A stretch of DNA of 64,000 nt, taken from contig CAVXSF010000021.1 of assembly GCA_963764345.1 (NCBI GenBank), positions 43,027-107,026 on the forward strand. Reading direction: 5' to 3'. The notes beneath the pieces are model-generated. The model was not told where the DNA came from. It worked only from the letters and a program-made list of their open reading frames with translations, and made no database searches. Every line of letters starts with the position of its first letter. Positions within the stretch are counted from its first letter, which is position 1. The translations under genes were made by a program, and so were the position numbers. Shown one piece after another: positions 16,646 to 25,991 of the stretch. The DNA is from DASQZK01 sp963764345 (GTDB lineage Bacteria; Bacteroidota; Bacteroidia; Bacteroidales; GCA-2748055).

Positions 16646-18835
16646 ATGAGGATTTCCCAAATCCCTTTCAAGCCCTTTCTGCGTGGCATCATTAACAGCT
16701 ACTCTCAGGTCTTCTTCTCGGATCACAGGATTTTTGCCATCATCCTGCTACTGGTCAGTTTTATTGACCCAAATACCGGTGTTATCGGACTCGTTTCCGT
16801 TTTCATCTCTAACCTTACTGCATGGAAGCTGGGATTTAACCGGAATGAAATTGAAAAGGGTCTGTTTGGATTTAACAGCCTTCTCGTTGGCCTCGGTATC
16901 GGTTACTTCTTCGTTCCATCTGTCGAGCTGTATCTCATTGTGGTATCAGCCTCGATATTAACCCTGATGTTCGTAACACTGTTCCGGGGTATTTTGCAAA
17001 AATACGGCCTTCCTTACCTGTCCATACCCTTTCTTTTTGGCATCTGGACCATCCTGATTGCTTCCAGGTACTTCGAAGCTATCGGTATCAGTCAAAAAGG
17101 TATTTATACCCTGAACTGGCTCTATGGTGTTGGCGGATCTACCCTGGTGAACCTCTACGAGAGACTGAATAGCATCCACCTTGCCTTCCCGGTGGAAACA
17201 TACTTCAAGGCTATCGGTGCCATCTTTTTTCAGTTCAGCACCGTTGCCGGTATTCTGATTGCTATCGGACTCCTGATCTATTCGCGAATTGCATTTCTTC
17301 TTTCCGTATATGGCTTCAGTATTGCTTTTCTCTTTTACCGGATTTTAGGCGGAAACATCGCAGAACTGAGTTATACCTATATCGGCTTTAATTATATACT
17401 GACGGCTGTTGCTATCGGCGGCTTCTTCCTGATCCCTTCAAAAAAAACATTCCTGTGGCTGCTGATCCTCATCCCTATCGTCATTTTACTGACACTGAGC
17501 CTCTCCAGAGTCTTTTCGGTCTATCAGTTGTCAATTTATGCCCTTCCCTTCAACATCGTTGTTCTTATGTTCATCTATACCTTGAAATTCAGGCTGTTTC
17601 CGTCTCATGATCTTAATGAAGTTTATTATCAGCAAAACAGCCCGGAGAAAAATCTTTACGCTTATCTTAATCAGGTAAATAATGCCCGTCATCGTAACTT
17701 AATCCCTTTCAGCCTTCCATTTCACGGTAAATGGACCGTATTGCAGGGCCATGACGGAGAATATACGCATAAGGATGATTGGCGTCATGCCTGGGACTTT
17801 GTCATCCTCGATGATGCCGGAAATTCATTCAAAAATAACGGGGATTTCCCGACCGATTATTATTGTTTTGGAAAATCGGTTCTTGCCCCGGCTTCAGGAA
17901 CCATTGTGGAGATTGTCGATGACGTGGAGGATAATGACATCGGCATGATCAACCTGAATAAAAACTGGGGAAATACAATCATTATAAAGCATGCCGAATA
18001 CCTTTATACAAGTCTGAATCATCTCCGGTCAGAGTCCATCTGCGTCAAAGAAGGAGATAAAGTAAAGGGCGGACAGAAAATTGGTGAAGCCGGTAACTCG
18101 GGCCGGTCGGCCTATCCCCATTTGCACATGCAGTTTCAGGCATCTCCTTATATCGGATCAAAAACGATCGATTATCCTCTGGGTTACTATCTCGAGACAA
18201 ATAACGATAAGCCGGTTCTCAAATCTTTCGACCGGCCAGCTAAGGACATGGTCATCACAAATGTTGAAACGACAAGGCTTCTTAAAAAAAGTTTCAGCCT
18301 GATCCCTGGCCGTATCCTCAACGTTAAATATAAGGTTGACGGAAAGGAAGGAACAACCCGGTGGGAAGTTTTTACAACAACATTTAATACATCCTATATA
18401 TACGAAAAAGATTCAAACTCCCTGGCCTGGTTTGTAAATGACGGTGTTATGTTAAACTTTACCCATTTCACCGGTAGTAAGAAATCCCTTCTTTATCGTT
18501 TTTATCTGGGACTTTACCGCGTTCTTCTTTCTTATTACCAGGATCTTGAGTACAAAGACGAACTTCCTCAAAATCTCACATTTTCATTTCCAGTACTTAC
18601 CCTGCAGGATCTGTTCGCCCCTTTCTTTATCTTTCTTAAAACAGAATACAAAATGATCAGTAAACAAGTGGATAATCCTCTTCAACCCTCCGAAATTCAT
18701 TTGCATTCAGAATTGATAAAAAGAATATTCGGGCAGATTACGAAAAAAAATGCTTTTGATATCAAAATAACCAATGAAGGAATTAATCTTTTAATCAGAA
18801 CGGGAAAAGATGAGATCACAGCACAAATTACTTAA
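16646..18835 (+). CDS. Urea-transporter-like membrane domain fused to an M23 peptidase domain
   Basis: A 729-residue fusion. Residues about 1-320 are a polytopic domain of the urea transporter family, with the paired signatures FGFNSLLVGLGIGYFF and YTYIGFNYILTAVAIGG from the two inverted repeats. Residues about 370-510 are an M23-like metallopeptidase: WRHAWDFV (near 379-386), VLAPASGTIVEIV, KHAEYLYTSLNHL and PHLHMQF (near 490) carry the zinc-ligand pattern. Residues 520-729 are a C-terminal extension I cannot assign. The peptidase part should lie in the periplasm and act on peptidoglycan cross-bridges or a cluster product. It starts 6 bp after the PLP enzyme and overlaps the next gene by 26 bp. 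Confidence 0.8.
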   Translation: MRISQIPFKPFLRGIINSYSQVFFSDHRIFAIILLLVSFIDPNTGVIGLVSVFISNLTAWKLGFNRNEIEKGLFGFNSLLVGLGIGYFFVPSVELYLIVVSASILTLMFVTLFRGILQKYGLPYLSIPFLFGIWTILIASRYFEAIGISQKGIYTLNWLYGVGGSTLVNLYERLNSIHLAFPVETYFKAIGAIFFQFSTVAGILIAIGLLIYSRIAFLLSVYGFSIAFLFYRILGGNIAELSYTYIGFNYILTAVAIGGFFLIPSKKTFLWLLILIPIVILLTLSLSRVFSVYQLSIYALPFNIVVLMFIYTLKFRLFPSHDLNEVYYQQNSPEKNLYAYLNQVNNARHRNLIPFSLPFHGKWTVLQGHDGEYTHKDDWRHAWDFVILDDAGNSFKNNGDFPTDYYCFGKSVLAPASGTIVEIVDDVEDNDIGMINLNKNWGNTIIIKHAEYLYTSLNHLRSESICVKEGDKVKGGQKIGEAGNSGRSAYPHLHMQFQASPYIGSKTIDYPLGYYLETNNDKPVLKSFDRPAKDMVITNVETTRLLKKSFSLIPGRILNVKYKVDGKEGTTRWEVFTTTFNTSYIYEKDSNSLAWFVNDGVMLNFTHFTGSKKSLLYRFYLGLYRVLLSYYQDLEYKDELPQNLTFSFPVLTLQDLFAPFFIFLKTEYKMISKQVDNPLQPSEIHLHSELIKRIFGQITKKNAFDIKITNEGINLLIRTGKDEITAQIT

Positions 18836-20156
18836 AATAGGGCCGGTTCTTATGATCCTTTTCATGACCCCTGCGCTTACCGCACAGGAGCAGAACACCT
18901 TTATGTATTTCGATTCCCTGACGTACAAACAGTACCTTGATAAGGATTGGAAAAACCTTGAAAATACATCAAAAAAAGCATTGAAAGAGGGTCTGGATTA
19001 CTACTACCTGAGAATGCGCACCGGAATTGCTATGTTTGAACGCGGCAAGTATATGAAAGCTATTCCACAGTTCAGGAACGCCGTTTCATTAAACAATCTG
19101 GATCCTGTAGCCAGAGAATATCTATATTATTCAATGGCCTTCTCAGGAAGGGAGATGGACGCTATGCTCTTCTACAAAAACAACGAACATTATCTTGAAA
19201 GTAAAGTAAAGCTTAAGAAAAAGCCTGTTCAGGACGTATCCGTGAATGCGGCCTTGCATTTCAATTTTGAGTCAAATTTTAAATCCCTCTTCGACCAGAA
19301 TAACCTGGCCGGTACCGAAGGATCCCAAACCATAACCCGTAGTTATTTTAACAGTAGCTTCCTCTTAAAACACCAGATTGGAAAAAGACTGATCCTGTAC
19401 CATGGTGGTACTCTGTTGATAAAATACGATTATTATTACACTCAGAGCATCCTGAATAATTTTGAAAGTGATGAATATAGTATCCGTCAATTTCAATATT
19501 ATGCGGGCCTTAGTATTAATCCGGGCGGAGGATTTATTATTACCCCTGCATTCCACTACATCAGATTCAACTCTCCCCCCTTGTCATACCATGAGCGCAG
19601 AGCCGCCAGTCAGCTCATCCTTCCCGGGTGGAACGCAAATTATTACCTCGGACGCCTTTCCGTTTTTAAACATTTCTGGCTGCTGGATAACGGACTGGGC
19701 TTTAATTATTCAGAATTGAGCAATCACAAACAGGTTGAGACCGATTATAAAATCGTCTTTTATCCACTGGGAAATCTGAATTTATACATCATCGGAACTG
19801 CTTATGCTGTATGGGAAGACCCGTCCTTGAGGACCAGGGATCAGCGTTTCGCATATGACGGCCTGCTGGGTTTCAGGCTGAACCCGAAAATATGGCTGGA
19901 AGCTGATATCCTGGCCGGTGAAATAAAAAATATGGCCACCGGTGAAGGCTTCATCATTTATAACGGAAACGAAACTATCACATCAAAATATGCCCTGTCA
20001 TTAATCATCCCTGCAGGAACCATGACGTTCTCTCTGCGTGGTGCCATGTTAAATTATTATAGTACCCTAACCGATATTCAGGGTATGGATACAAATATTA
20101 ACAAACTAAACTTTAGTGGTCTATCATTAATAGGAGGTATAAAATGGAACTTATAA
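18810..20156 (+). CDS. TPR protein with C-terminal outer-membrane beta-barrel-like region
   Basis: A 448-residue exported protein: a signal peptide (hydrophobic to about residue 23, ending LTAQEQ), a TPR-like helical part (about 35-125) and a long region of alternating aromatic/hydrophobic strands (about 140-448) ending SGLSLIGGIKWNL, the form expected for the last strand of an outer-membrane barrel. It overlaps the UT-M23 gene by 26 bp and the following TPR gene by 13 bp, so it is firmly part of the same operon. It may provide the outer-membrane exit or anchor of the system. No specific family is recognised. Confidence 0.7.
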   Translation: MRSQHKLLKIGPVLMILFMTPALTAQEQNTFMYFDSLTYKQYLDKDWKNLENTSKKALKEGLDYYYLRMRTGIAMFERGKYMKAIPQFRNAVSLNNLDPVAREYLYYSMAFSGREMDAMLFYKNNEHYLESKVKLKKKPVQDVSVNAALHFNFESNFKSLFDQNNLAGTEGSQTITRSYFNSSFLLKHQIGKRLILYHGGTLLIKYDYYYTQSILNNFESDEYSIRQFQYYAGLSINPGGGFIITPAFHYIRFNSPPLSYHERRAASQLILPGWNANYYLGRLSVFKHFWLLDNGLGFNYSELSNHKQVETDYKIVFYPLGNLNLYIIGTAYAVWEDPSLRTRDQRFAYDGLLGFRLNPKIWLEADILAGEIKNMATGEGFIIYNGNETITSKYALSLIIPAGTMTFSLRGAMLNYYSTLTDIQGMDTNINKLNFSGLSLIGGIKWNL

Positions 20157-20788
20157 CTAAAAAAATTGCCGTTATTACTTTTCTGCTTACTCTTTTTTCC
20201 CTTGCCGGGATCAGTCAGAGCTTTGAAAAACAGGTCGCAGCCTTCCAGCAAAGTTATATCAATGAAGCGTCAGGAGACTTTACCAAAGCCATTGAAAATC
20301 TGAAAGCAGTCTATATGGCTGACGGCTATGAAATAAATCTCAGACTCGGTTACCTGTGTTACCTGTCCGGCCGGTTTACAGAATCATTAGCCTATTACGG
20401 AAAGGCCGTAGATCTTATGCCCTATGCTGTTGAACCAAGACTCGGGTATGTCCTTCCGGCTGCGGCCATTGGTAACTATACCCTGGTATTGAAGCAATAT
20501 GATAAAATCCTTGAAATAACACCTAATAATTCTATCGTACTTCATCGTATTGGCCTCATATCCTACGGGAGGGAAGATTATGAAACCGCCGAAAAATATT
20601 TCCAGAAGGTCGTAAACCTATACCCCTTCGATTATGAAGCACTTACGATGCTGGCGTGGACTAAATTCAAACTGAATAAACTCCGGGAAGCTAAAGTCCT
20701 GTTCTATAAAGCCCTTCTGAATACACCAAGCGGAAGCTCGGCCACAGAAGGTCTCGAATTGCTCTCGGTGGAAGACAATACTCAATAA
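20144..20788 (+). CDS. Exported tetratricopeptide repeat protein
   Basis: A 214-residue protein with an N-terminal signal sequence (to about residue 25, LAGISQS) and about four TPR units between residues 35 and 205, for example GRFTESLAYYGKAVDLMP and REDYETAEKYFQKVVNLYP. It overlaps the preceding TPR/barrel gene by 13 bp and is the last gene of the cluster. A periplasmic scaffold linking the inner-membrane fusion and the outer-membrane protein is the natural reading, but there is no direct evidence for partners. Confidence 0.75.
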   Translation: MELITKKIAVITFLLTLFSLAGISQSFEKQVAAFQQSYINEASGDFTKAIENLKAVYMADGYEINLRLGYLCYLSGRFTESLAYYGKAVDLMPYAVEPRLGYVLPAAAIGNYTLVLKQYDKILEITPNNSIVLHRIGLISYGREDYETAEKYFQKVVNLYPFDYEALTMLAWTKFKLNKLREAKVLFYKALLNTPSGSSATEGLELLSVEDNTQ

Positions 20789-20950
20789 GGAAAACCCCGG
20801 AACTGTGATTTTTGGCTTTCAGATTGATCCGATAACGTTTGATAACCTTATTTCCCTGGCAGATTTGAATAAGTAATTTGCTTTTAAGATAACGAAATGA
20901 TTGCGAGTCCTCATAGTATATGGTGTGTATCAGAAATTATCGGATAAATA

Positions 20951-20981
20951 TTGAAGGCCGTTAAGAAGTATACTATATTTG
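20951..20981 (+). promoter_or_regulatory. Bacteroidota-type promoter upstream of the coiled-coil gene
   Basis: TTG at 20951-20953 and a perfect TAnnTTTG (TATATTTG) at 20974-20981 are separated by 20 bp, close to the -33/-7 layout of the Bacteroidota primary sigma factor. The gene start follows 19 bp downstream. This argues that the coiled-coil gene is transcribed separately from the cluster before it. Confidence 0.5.
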
Positions 20982-21000
20982 TGGTTAAAATTAACACGTT

Positions 21001-21889
21001 ATGGATAAAAATAACCGGACAGCAAGATCACTCCTGATTATTCTGATAATTCTGTCAGTGGCCCTCGTTATTGTATCTGTCATTTTCTTCACCCAAAAGA
21101 GGAAGAGCAATGAAATGATTTCACAACTCCAGGAATATTCAAATATTGTTGAGGAAAAAAAGGATTCTCTTGAATATGAGCTCAATAATATTATTGTCAA
21201 ATATGACTCCCTGATGACGAATAACGATTCGATCAATACCATGCTCGTTGCACAACAGGATAAAATCAAAAAACTGCTGTCCCTGCGGGTTAACGATACT
21301 GAAAAAATCCGAAAATACGAAAAAGAACTTGGAACCATCCGTGAGGTATTACGCAGCTATATCGTGCAAATCGACTCACTTGAACACACGCAATCAAATC
21401 CTTGTCGCCGAGAATAAACAGCTCAGAAATAAAACCGTAGAAACACAAAACCAGAATATACAGCTGAAGCAGGAAAAGGAACAGTTAACATCTATTAAAG
21501 ATGCAGCGACAACCCTCATCGCGGCAAGTATAGATATCGTTCCCCTGAATAAGCGAAGTAAGGAAAAAGATAAGTCTGATAAGATCGAAAAAATACGCGT
21601 CGATTTTGTCATCAGAAAAAATACAGTCGCCCAACCGGGACCCAAAGTGATCTATCTTCGTATTATCCGACCCGACAGTGTCGTTCTGGGCGCAACTGAC
21701 GCAGGCATAATTAAAATCAATGACATGGAAATTCCCTATTCGGCAAGCCGTGAGATTCAGTATGAAAACCAGGATTTGCCGGTTTCTATCTTTTGGAATA
21801 ATAACGGGGATCTGATTTCCGGGAATTATAAAGTTGAGCTTTATGCGGAAGGAAAACTGATCGGTGAATCCGAATTCAGCCTGAAGTAA
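21001..21889 (+). CDS. Membrane-anchored coiled-coil protein with C-terminal beta domain (frameshifted)
   Basis: Two overlapping frames form one protein. The first (from 21001) has a cytoplasmic N-terminus, one membrane helix (about residues 10-30) and a coiled coil running through LEYELNNIIVKYDSL and IREVLRSYIVQIDSL. It then goes off frame at about 21382; the second frame continues the coiled coil (NTRNQILVAENKQLRNK) and a beta-rich domain of about 110 residues (KIEKIRVDFVIRKNT ... KVELYAEGKLIGESEF). Removing one base near 21382 restores roughly 295 codons. The family occurs in Bacteroidota but its role is unknown; a periplasmic or envelope spacer is possible. Confidence 0.7.
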
Positions 21890-22051
21890 GCGCAAGGGTA
21901 AAAATCATATTTGTGCTTTCCCGGTGCCGATGTTATCCGGACACTCACTATTCTTCTTTTGCAGCCCATTGTTTATAATTTTCTTTTTGTTCTGTTTATG
22001 AAATCTTTACCTTTTCATAAAATTGAAGAAAAATTAAATGCCTGATATTGA

Positions 22052-23359
22052 ATGAGAATTGGGATTATCATAGGAAGGATCGGAGGAATTGACGGCGTTG
22101 CCATTGAAACCGAAAAATGGATCGAAGTCCTGCGGCAAATGGGACACCAGATCTTTATCATCTCCGGACAATACCAGGAACATTCAATAAATCCGGAAAA
22201 TGAAACTCTTGTGCCGGAGATGTCCTTTCATTCCCCCGAAAGTTTCTGGAGCCAGAAAAAAGCATTTTTCATCCCCGATACCGATCCCAAAGAGCTGATT
22301 CAACATATTAACCTGTATTCCAAGGTGATCTATAAAAAAATCACGCAATGGGTGAATGGGAACAGGCTTGAACTTCTGATTTCGGAAAACGCCTCTGCAC
22401 TGCCTGCCCACCTGGAAATGGGTATCGCCATACGAAATGTTGTCAAAAAAACAGGTCTGCCAACCATTACGCATGATCACGATTTCTCCTGGGAAAGAGG
22501 GGAAAGGTACTTCTCGCCTCATGAACATATTAATCGCTTCGTTGAAGACGTGTTTCCAATGAGGTTGCCAAATAATGTGCATGCCGTAATCAATTCCCAT
22601 GCGAAAAATTCTATTAAGGCCCGTTTCAGCCGCAATGCCATAGTAGTCCCAAATGTTATGGATTTCGACAGACCCTTTGGCCTGACCACTGAAAAAAACC
22701 GCTGCCTCCATCGGTATCTGGGCTTTGATTGTGAAAAAGATATCCTTCTTTTTCAGATTACCCGCATCGTTAGCCGCAAAGGGATCGAAACTGCAATCCG
22801 GCTTCTGCATCTCCTTAAAGATAAAAACATTAAACTTGTTATTACCGGCAGTCCTGATGATGAGGAAGGAAATATGTACTATGATAAACTCATCGACCTT
22901 ATTCATGACTTCAGACTGGGAGACCAGGTCAGATTTGCATCACACTTGTTTCATAATAAAGGTCTGAGAGGAAATAACGGCGAAGACCGGTTTTCTCTCT
23001 CCGATGCATACGCTCAGGCCACTGCCTGTACCTATTTCAGCTCTTATGAAGGATTCGGAAATGCCTTCATCGAAGCCGTGGCCGCCAGACGACCTGTATT
23101 CGTAAATAACTACAAACCCGTCTACTGGCCCGATATCGGTTCCAAAGGCTTTAAAACCGTGATGCTCGAAAATAACGAACTGACTTCCCAAAAAGTGAAG
23201 GAGATGAAAGAAATAATCCTTAATAAAAAACTTGCCGAAGAAATCGCCGAACATAATTTCCAGATCGGAAAAACATATTTTTCATTCGACACCCTGAGAG
23301 AAAAACTGAAAGACCTTATCGAAGAAGCCCTGAAAACGACTTCCCTGTCCTCCGAATAA
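22052..23359 (+). CDS. Glycosyltransferase family 4-type (GT-B)
   Basis: A 435-residue GT-B glycosyltransferase. The N-terminus GIIIGRIGGIDGVAIETEKW is the acceptor-domain start, and the C-terminal domain carries RIVSRKGIETAIRLL and SSYEGFGNAFIEAVAARRPV, the nucleotide-sugar-binding E-x7-E region of GT1/GT4 enzymes. It should transfer a sugar from a UDP- or GDP-donor, possibly to a small solute or lipid, in the cytoplasm. Similarity of the GGIDGVAIETEKW start to sugar-glycerate synthases is suggestive, but the product is not predictable. It stands alone between the coiled-coil gene and convergent hemW. Confidence 0.8.
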   Translation: MRIGIIIGRIGGIDGVAIETEKWIEVLRQMGHQIFIISGQYQEHSINPENETLVPEMSFHSPESFWSQKKAFFIPDTDPKELIQHINLYSKVIYKKITQWVNGNRLELLISENASALPAHLEMGIAIRNVVKKTGLPTITHDHDFSWERGERYFSPHEHINRFVEDVFPMRLPNNVHAVINSHAKNSIKARFSRNAIVVPNVMDFDRPFGLTTEKNRCLHRYLGFDCEKDILLFQITRIVSRKGIETAIRLLHLLKDKNIKLVITGSPDDEEGNMYYDKLIDLIHDFRLGDQVRFASHLFHNKGLRGNNGEDRFSLSDAYAQATACTYFSSYEGFGNAFIEAVAARRPVFVNNYKPVYWPDIGSKGFKTVMLENNELTSQKVKEMKEIILNKKLAEEIAEHNFQIGKTYFSFDTLREKLKDLIEEALKTTSLSSE

Positions 23360-23415
23360 AATTTCTTAGATAAAAGAGTAAATTTAATTTTTCGAAATAT
23401 TCAGATTTTAACCCG

Positions 23416-24556
23416 TCACGGATCATCCATTTTAAAAAATTCACTCATCACAAAATCGGAGGCAAAAATTCCCTTTTCTGACAAATTAATTTTTGAGCCC
23501 CGGATTTCTATCATTCCCCCATTTCTGAATTTTTTGACGACATCCGAAATGTATTTAACATAATTAACACCAAATCTTGCCCTTACTTCATCCAGATCCA
23601 TGCCCCACATCGTTCGCAGTGAAGTAAGAACATATTCATTGAACAGATCATTAGTGGTAAGGTCCTCATAATCAAAATATTTTCCGGTATTATTCCGAAT
23701 TTCTTCCACATACTTGCCGCTGTTCGAAATATTCCATCTTCTCTGTTTTCCATTATACGAATGAGCCGACGGGCCAATTCCGATATATTGCACCTGCTTC
23801 CAGTAACTAAGGTTATGTTTTGAGAAAAAATTTTCCCTTGCAAAATTGGATATTTCGTAATGTAAATAATTTTGGTTCCGGGTCATCTCCCGGAGTAATG
23901 AAAATTGAAGCAGACTTTCTTCCTCATTCACCGGTAACAGTTTCCCTTTTTTCCTCCAGTGATCAAAAACGGTTCCGGGTTCAAAGGTCAGATGATAAGC
24001 AGAAATATGTGGAATGTTAAATGTAAAAGCCCTCTTGAGGTTTTGAGAAAAATCCGAAGAGCTCATGCCGGGAATCCCATAAATAAGATCAATACTGATA
24101 TTTTCAAATCCTGATTTCTGCGCATTGGTTATGGCTTCACCGGCCTGATGGGCATCGTGACTGCGTCGCATCAGGACAAGATCCTCTTGCCGGAACGACT
24201 GAATGCCTACGCTAAGCCTGTTGACATTGCGGGATCTAAGAGTTTTTAAATAGGTCGTATTCAAATCATCCGGATTGGCTTCCAAAGTAAATTCGACCTG
24301 GTCGGCAAAATGATAATTTTTATAAACAGAATCCAGGATTATATCGAGCTCCTCTATATTCAGTATCGATGGTGTTCCTCCTCCAAAATACAGTGTATCA
24401 AAAACCTGGCTGCGATACTCCCCGGCACGTTCCTGTATCTCCTTAACTATGGCTTCCACAACAGCCGACTTTGTTCTTTAGTGAAACGGTAAAGTAAAAG
24501 TCACAATACCGGCATGCCTGGCGGCAAAATGGAATATGTATATAAAATCCGGCCAA
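23416..24556 (-). CDS. hemW: Radical SAM coproporphyrinogen III oxidase-like / heme chaperone HemW (frameshifted)
   Basis: A radical SAM protein of the HemW/HemN-like family. The N-terminal part, read from a TTG at 24556, starts AGFYIHIPFC and contains CRQACRYCDFY, the CxxxCxxC cluster motif followed by the extra cysteine that HemW carries. The frame is lost at about 24470-24472; the other frame continues FDTLYFGGGTPSILN, EFTLEANPDDLN, RLSVGIQSF and SAYHLTFEPGT. Deleting one base in a short run restores a typical length of about 380 residues. HemW is a heme chaperone in its characterised members. An upstream ATG at 24646 would add 30 unconserved residues, so the TTG is preferred. Confidence 0.85.
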
Positions 24557-24727
24557 ATTATCTTTTCCTTTTAAACGTTGTAAATATACCCAATTATTGC
24601 AATGGATACCGCCCCAGGCAGCATCGGTTGTGTTGTCATCAATCATGCGGGTTTCATTACATCAATTTTAGTGATGCGTATACCTAAAGAAAGTGTAATT
24701 TAGTGAAATTTAACCCGACAAAGGAAT

Positions 24728-25108
24728 ATGATAAAATTTGGAAGTATTCTCAGGCATTATAAATCCATATTAATTGCCATGATCATTTTTTCTCTGAGTG
24801 TCATTTCAACAAATGAAATTGCACCACACTCTATACTGATCATACCAAATGCCGACAAAGTTGTCCATTTCTGTATGTATACAGTTCTGAGTTTGATTCT
24901 CCTCCTCGAATTCAATAAACCTTTTCTGTCGGTATTTCCAGGGATTGTCATGCCTCTGGCTATAAGCATTCTGTATGGCGGGCTAATTGAGATTATTCAG
25001 ATATTTATCTCCTATCGATCGGCAGATATTTTCGATTTCCTGTTTGATGTTGGTGGATCACTGGCTGGCCTGGGTCTGTTTTTTCTCTGGCGGAAAATCA
25101 GATATTGA
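24728..25108 (+). CDS. VanZ family membrane protein
   Basis: A 126-residue protein with four hydrophobic segments and the VanZ hallmarks: PNADKVVHFCMYTVLSLILL and YGGLIEIIQIFISYRSADIFDFLFDVGGSLAG. VanZ-like proteins are small integral membrane proteins of unknown biochemical role, one of which raises teicoplanin resistance in enterococci; most, as here, have no resistance context. Its 3' end overlaps the convergent Rrf2 gene by 11 bp. Confidence 0.85.
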   Translation: MIKFGSILRHYKSILIAMIIFSLSVISTNEIAPHSILIIPNADKVVHFCMYTVLSLILLLEFNKPFLSVFPGIVMPLAISILYGGLIEIIQIFISYRSADIFDFLFDVGGSLAGLGLFFLWRKIRY

Positions 25109-25532
25109 TTTTTTGTTTCCCGGAAATTACTTCTCCGGCAAGTTGAGCGATCGTCTCAGAGTTAAAAATGTCTTTAATATCATTCCTTAAATGAGCATAG
25201 TGTGAATGAAGTGCACACTGATTCTCCTGCTCTGAACAATATTTCATGCCGATAACACAACGATTAAAATTATCCAAACCATCAATAATCTCAACGACAT
25301 CCATTAACCGTATCTCCTCCGGAGGAATTCCCAAACCAAAGCCTCCATTAGGTCCTTTTGTGGATGTTAATAATCTGTGTTTTGCTAATGTCTGCAAAAT
25401 TTTTCCAAGAAAAGGAGTGGGTATTTCCAAATCCTTTGAAATCTGCTTAATCCCGATTTTTTGTCCTTCTCTGGCATATACTGCCAGATACAAAACAGCC
25501 CTGAGGGCGTATTTACAAGTACTTGATAACAT
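25098..25532 (-). CDS. Rrf2 family transcriptional regulator
   Basis: A 144-residue Rrf2 protein. The winged HTH is at the N-terminus (SSTCKYALRAVLYLAVYA ... LEIPTPFLGKILQTLA, then KGPNGGFGLG). A C-terminal cysteine triplet (C-x6-C-x6-C, within RCVIGMKYCSEQENQCALH) resembles the [2Fe-2S] or [4Fe-4S] ligands of IscR and NsrR, so the protein may sense iron-sulfur status or nitric oxide. Nearby hemW also handles Fe-S and heme chemistry. It lies just downstream of rpiB on the same strand. Confidence 0.87.
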   Translation of the reverse strand: MLSSTCKYALRAVLYLAVYAREGQKIGIKQISKDLEIPTPFLGKILQTLAKHRLLTSTKGPNGGFGLGIPPEEIRLMDVVEIIDGLDNFNRCVIGMKYCSEQENQCALHSHYAHLRNDIKDIFNSETIAQLAGEVISGKQKINI

Positions 25533-25535
25533 TAT

Positions 25536-25979
25536 TTATGATTTATTAGGAATTTTATGAATTCTCTGAATATGCCTGCCTCCTTCAAATTTGGTATCTA
25601 GAAAAATATTAACGATTCTGAATGCCATCTCTTTATCAATAAACCTTGCCGGTAGTGAACAAATATTAGCATCATTATGATATCTCGCCAGCCTTGCTAT
25701 CTCTTCATTCCAGCACAAAGCACCCCGAATACCACTGTGCTTGTTCACCGTCATACTTATCCCGTTACCACTGCCGCAAATTGAAATACCATACTTGTAC
25801 TCTCCGCTCTCAACAGCTTCAGCCAAAGAATGACCAAAATCAGGATAATCGACAGATATCAGGGAATCTGTTCCAAGATCGGTAATATCTATACCTTTAC
25901 CCACCAGATAACCTATCAGATCCTGCTTAAGAATATAACCTGCATGATCCGAGGATATCACAATTTTATCAGTACTCAT
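25536..25979 (-). CDS. rpiB: Ribose-5-phosphate isomerase B
   Basis: A 147-residue RpiB/LacAB-type sugar-phosphate isomerase that interconverts ribose-5-phosphate and ribulose-5-phosphate. The start ISSDHAGYILKQDLIGYL contains the phosphate-binding DHAG, and CGSGNGISMTVNKHSGIRGALC contains the catalytic cysteine region. I place the start at 25979 (MSTDKIVISSDHAGY); an ATG four codons upstream at 25991 is also possible. The stop is only 3 bp from the Rrf2 start, so the two genes may be co-transcribed. Upstream is the 450-bp AT-rich gap described separately. Confidence 0.93.
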   Translation of the reverse strand: MSTDKIVISSDHAGYILKQDLIGYLVGKGIDITDLGTDSLISVDYPDFGHSLAEAVESGEYKYGISICGSGNGISMTVNKHSGIRGALCWNEEIARLARYHNDANICSLPARFIDKEMAFRIVNIFLDTKFEGGRHIQRIHKIPNKS

Positions 25980-25991
25980 TAATTGATCCAT

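Noticed and set aside
22184..22906. A 240-codon minus-strand open frame
   Set aside because: Antisense shadow of the glycosyltransferase gene; no recognisable motif.
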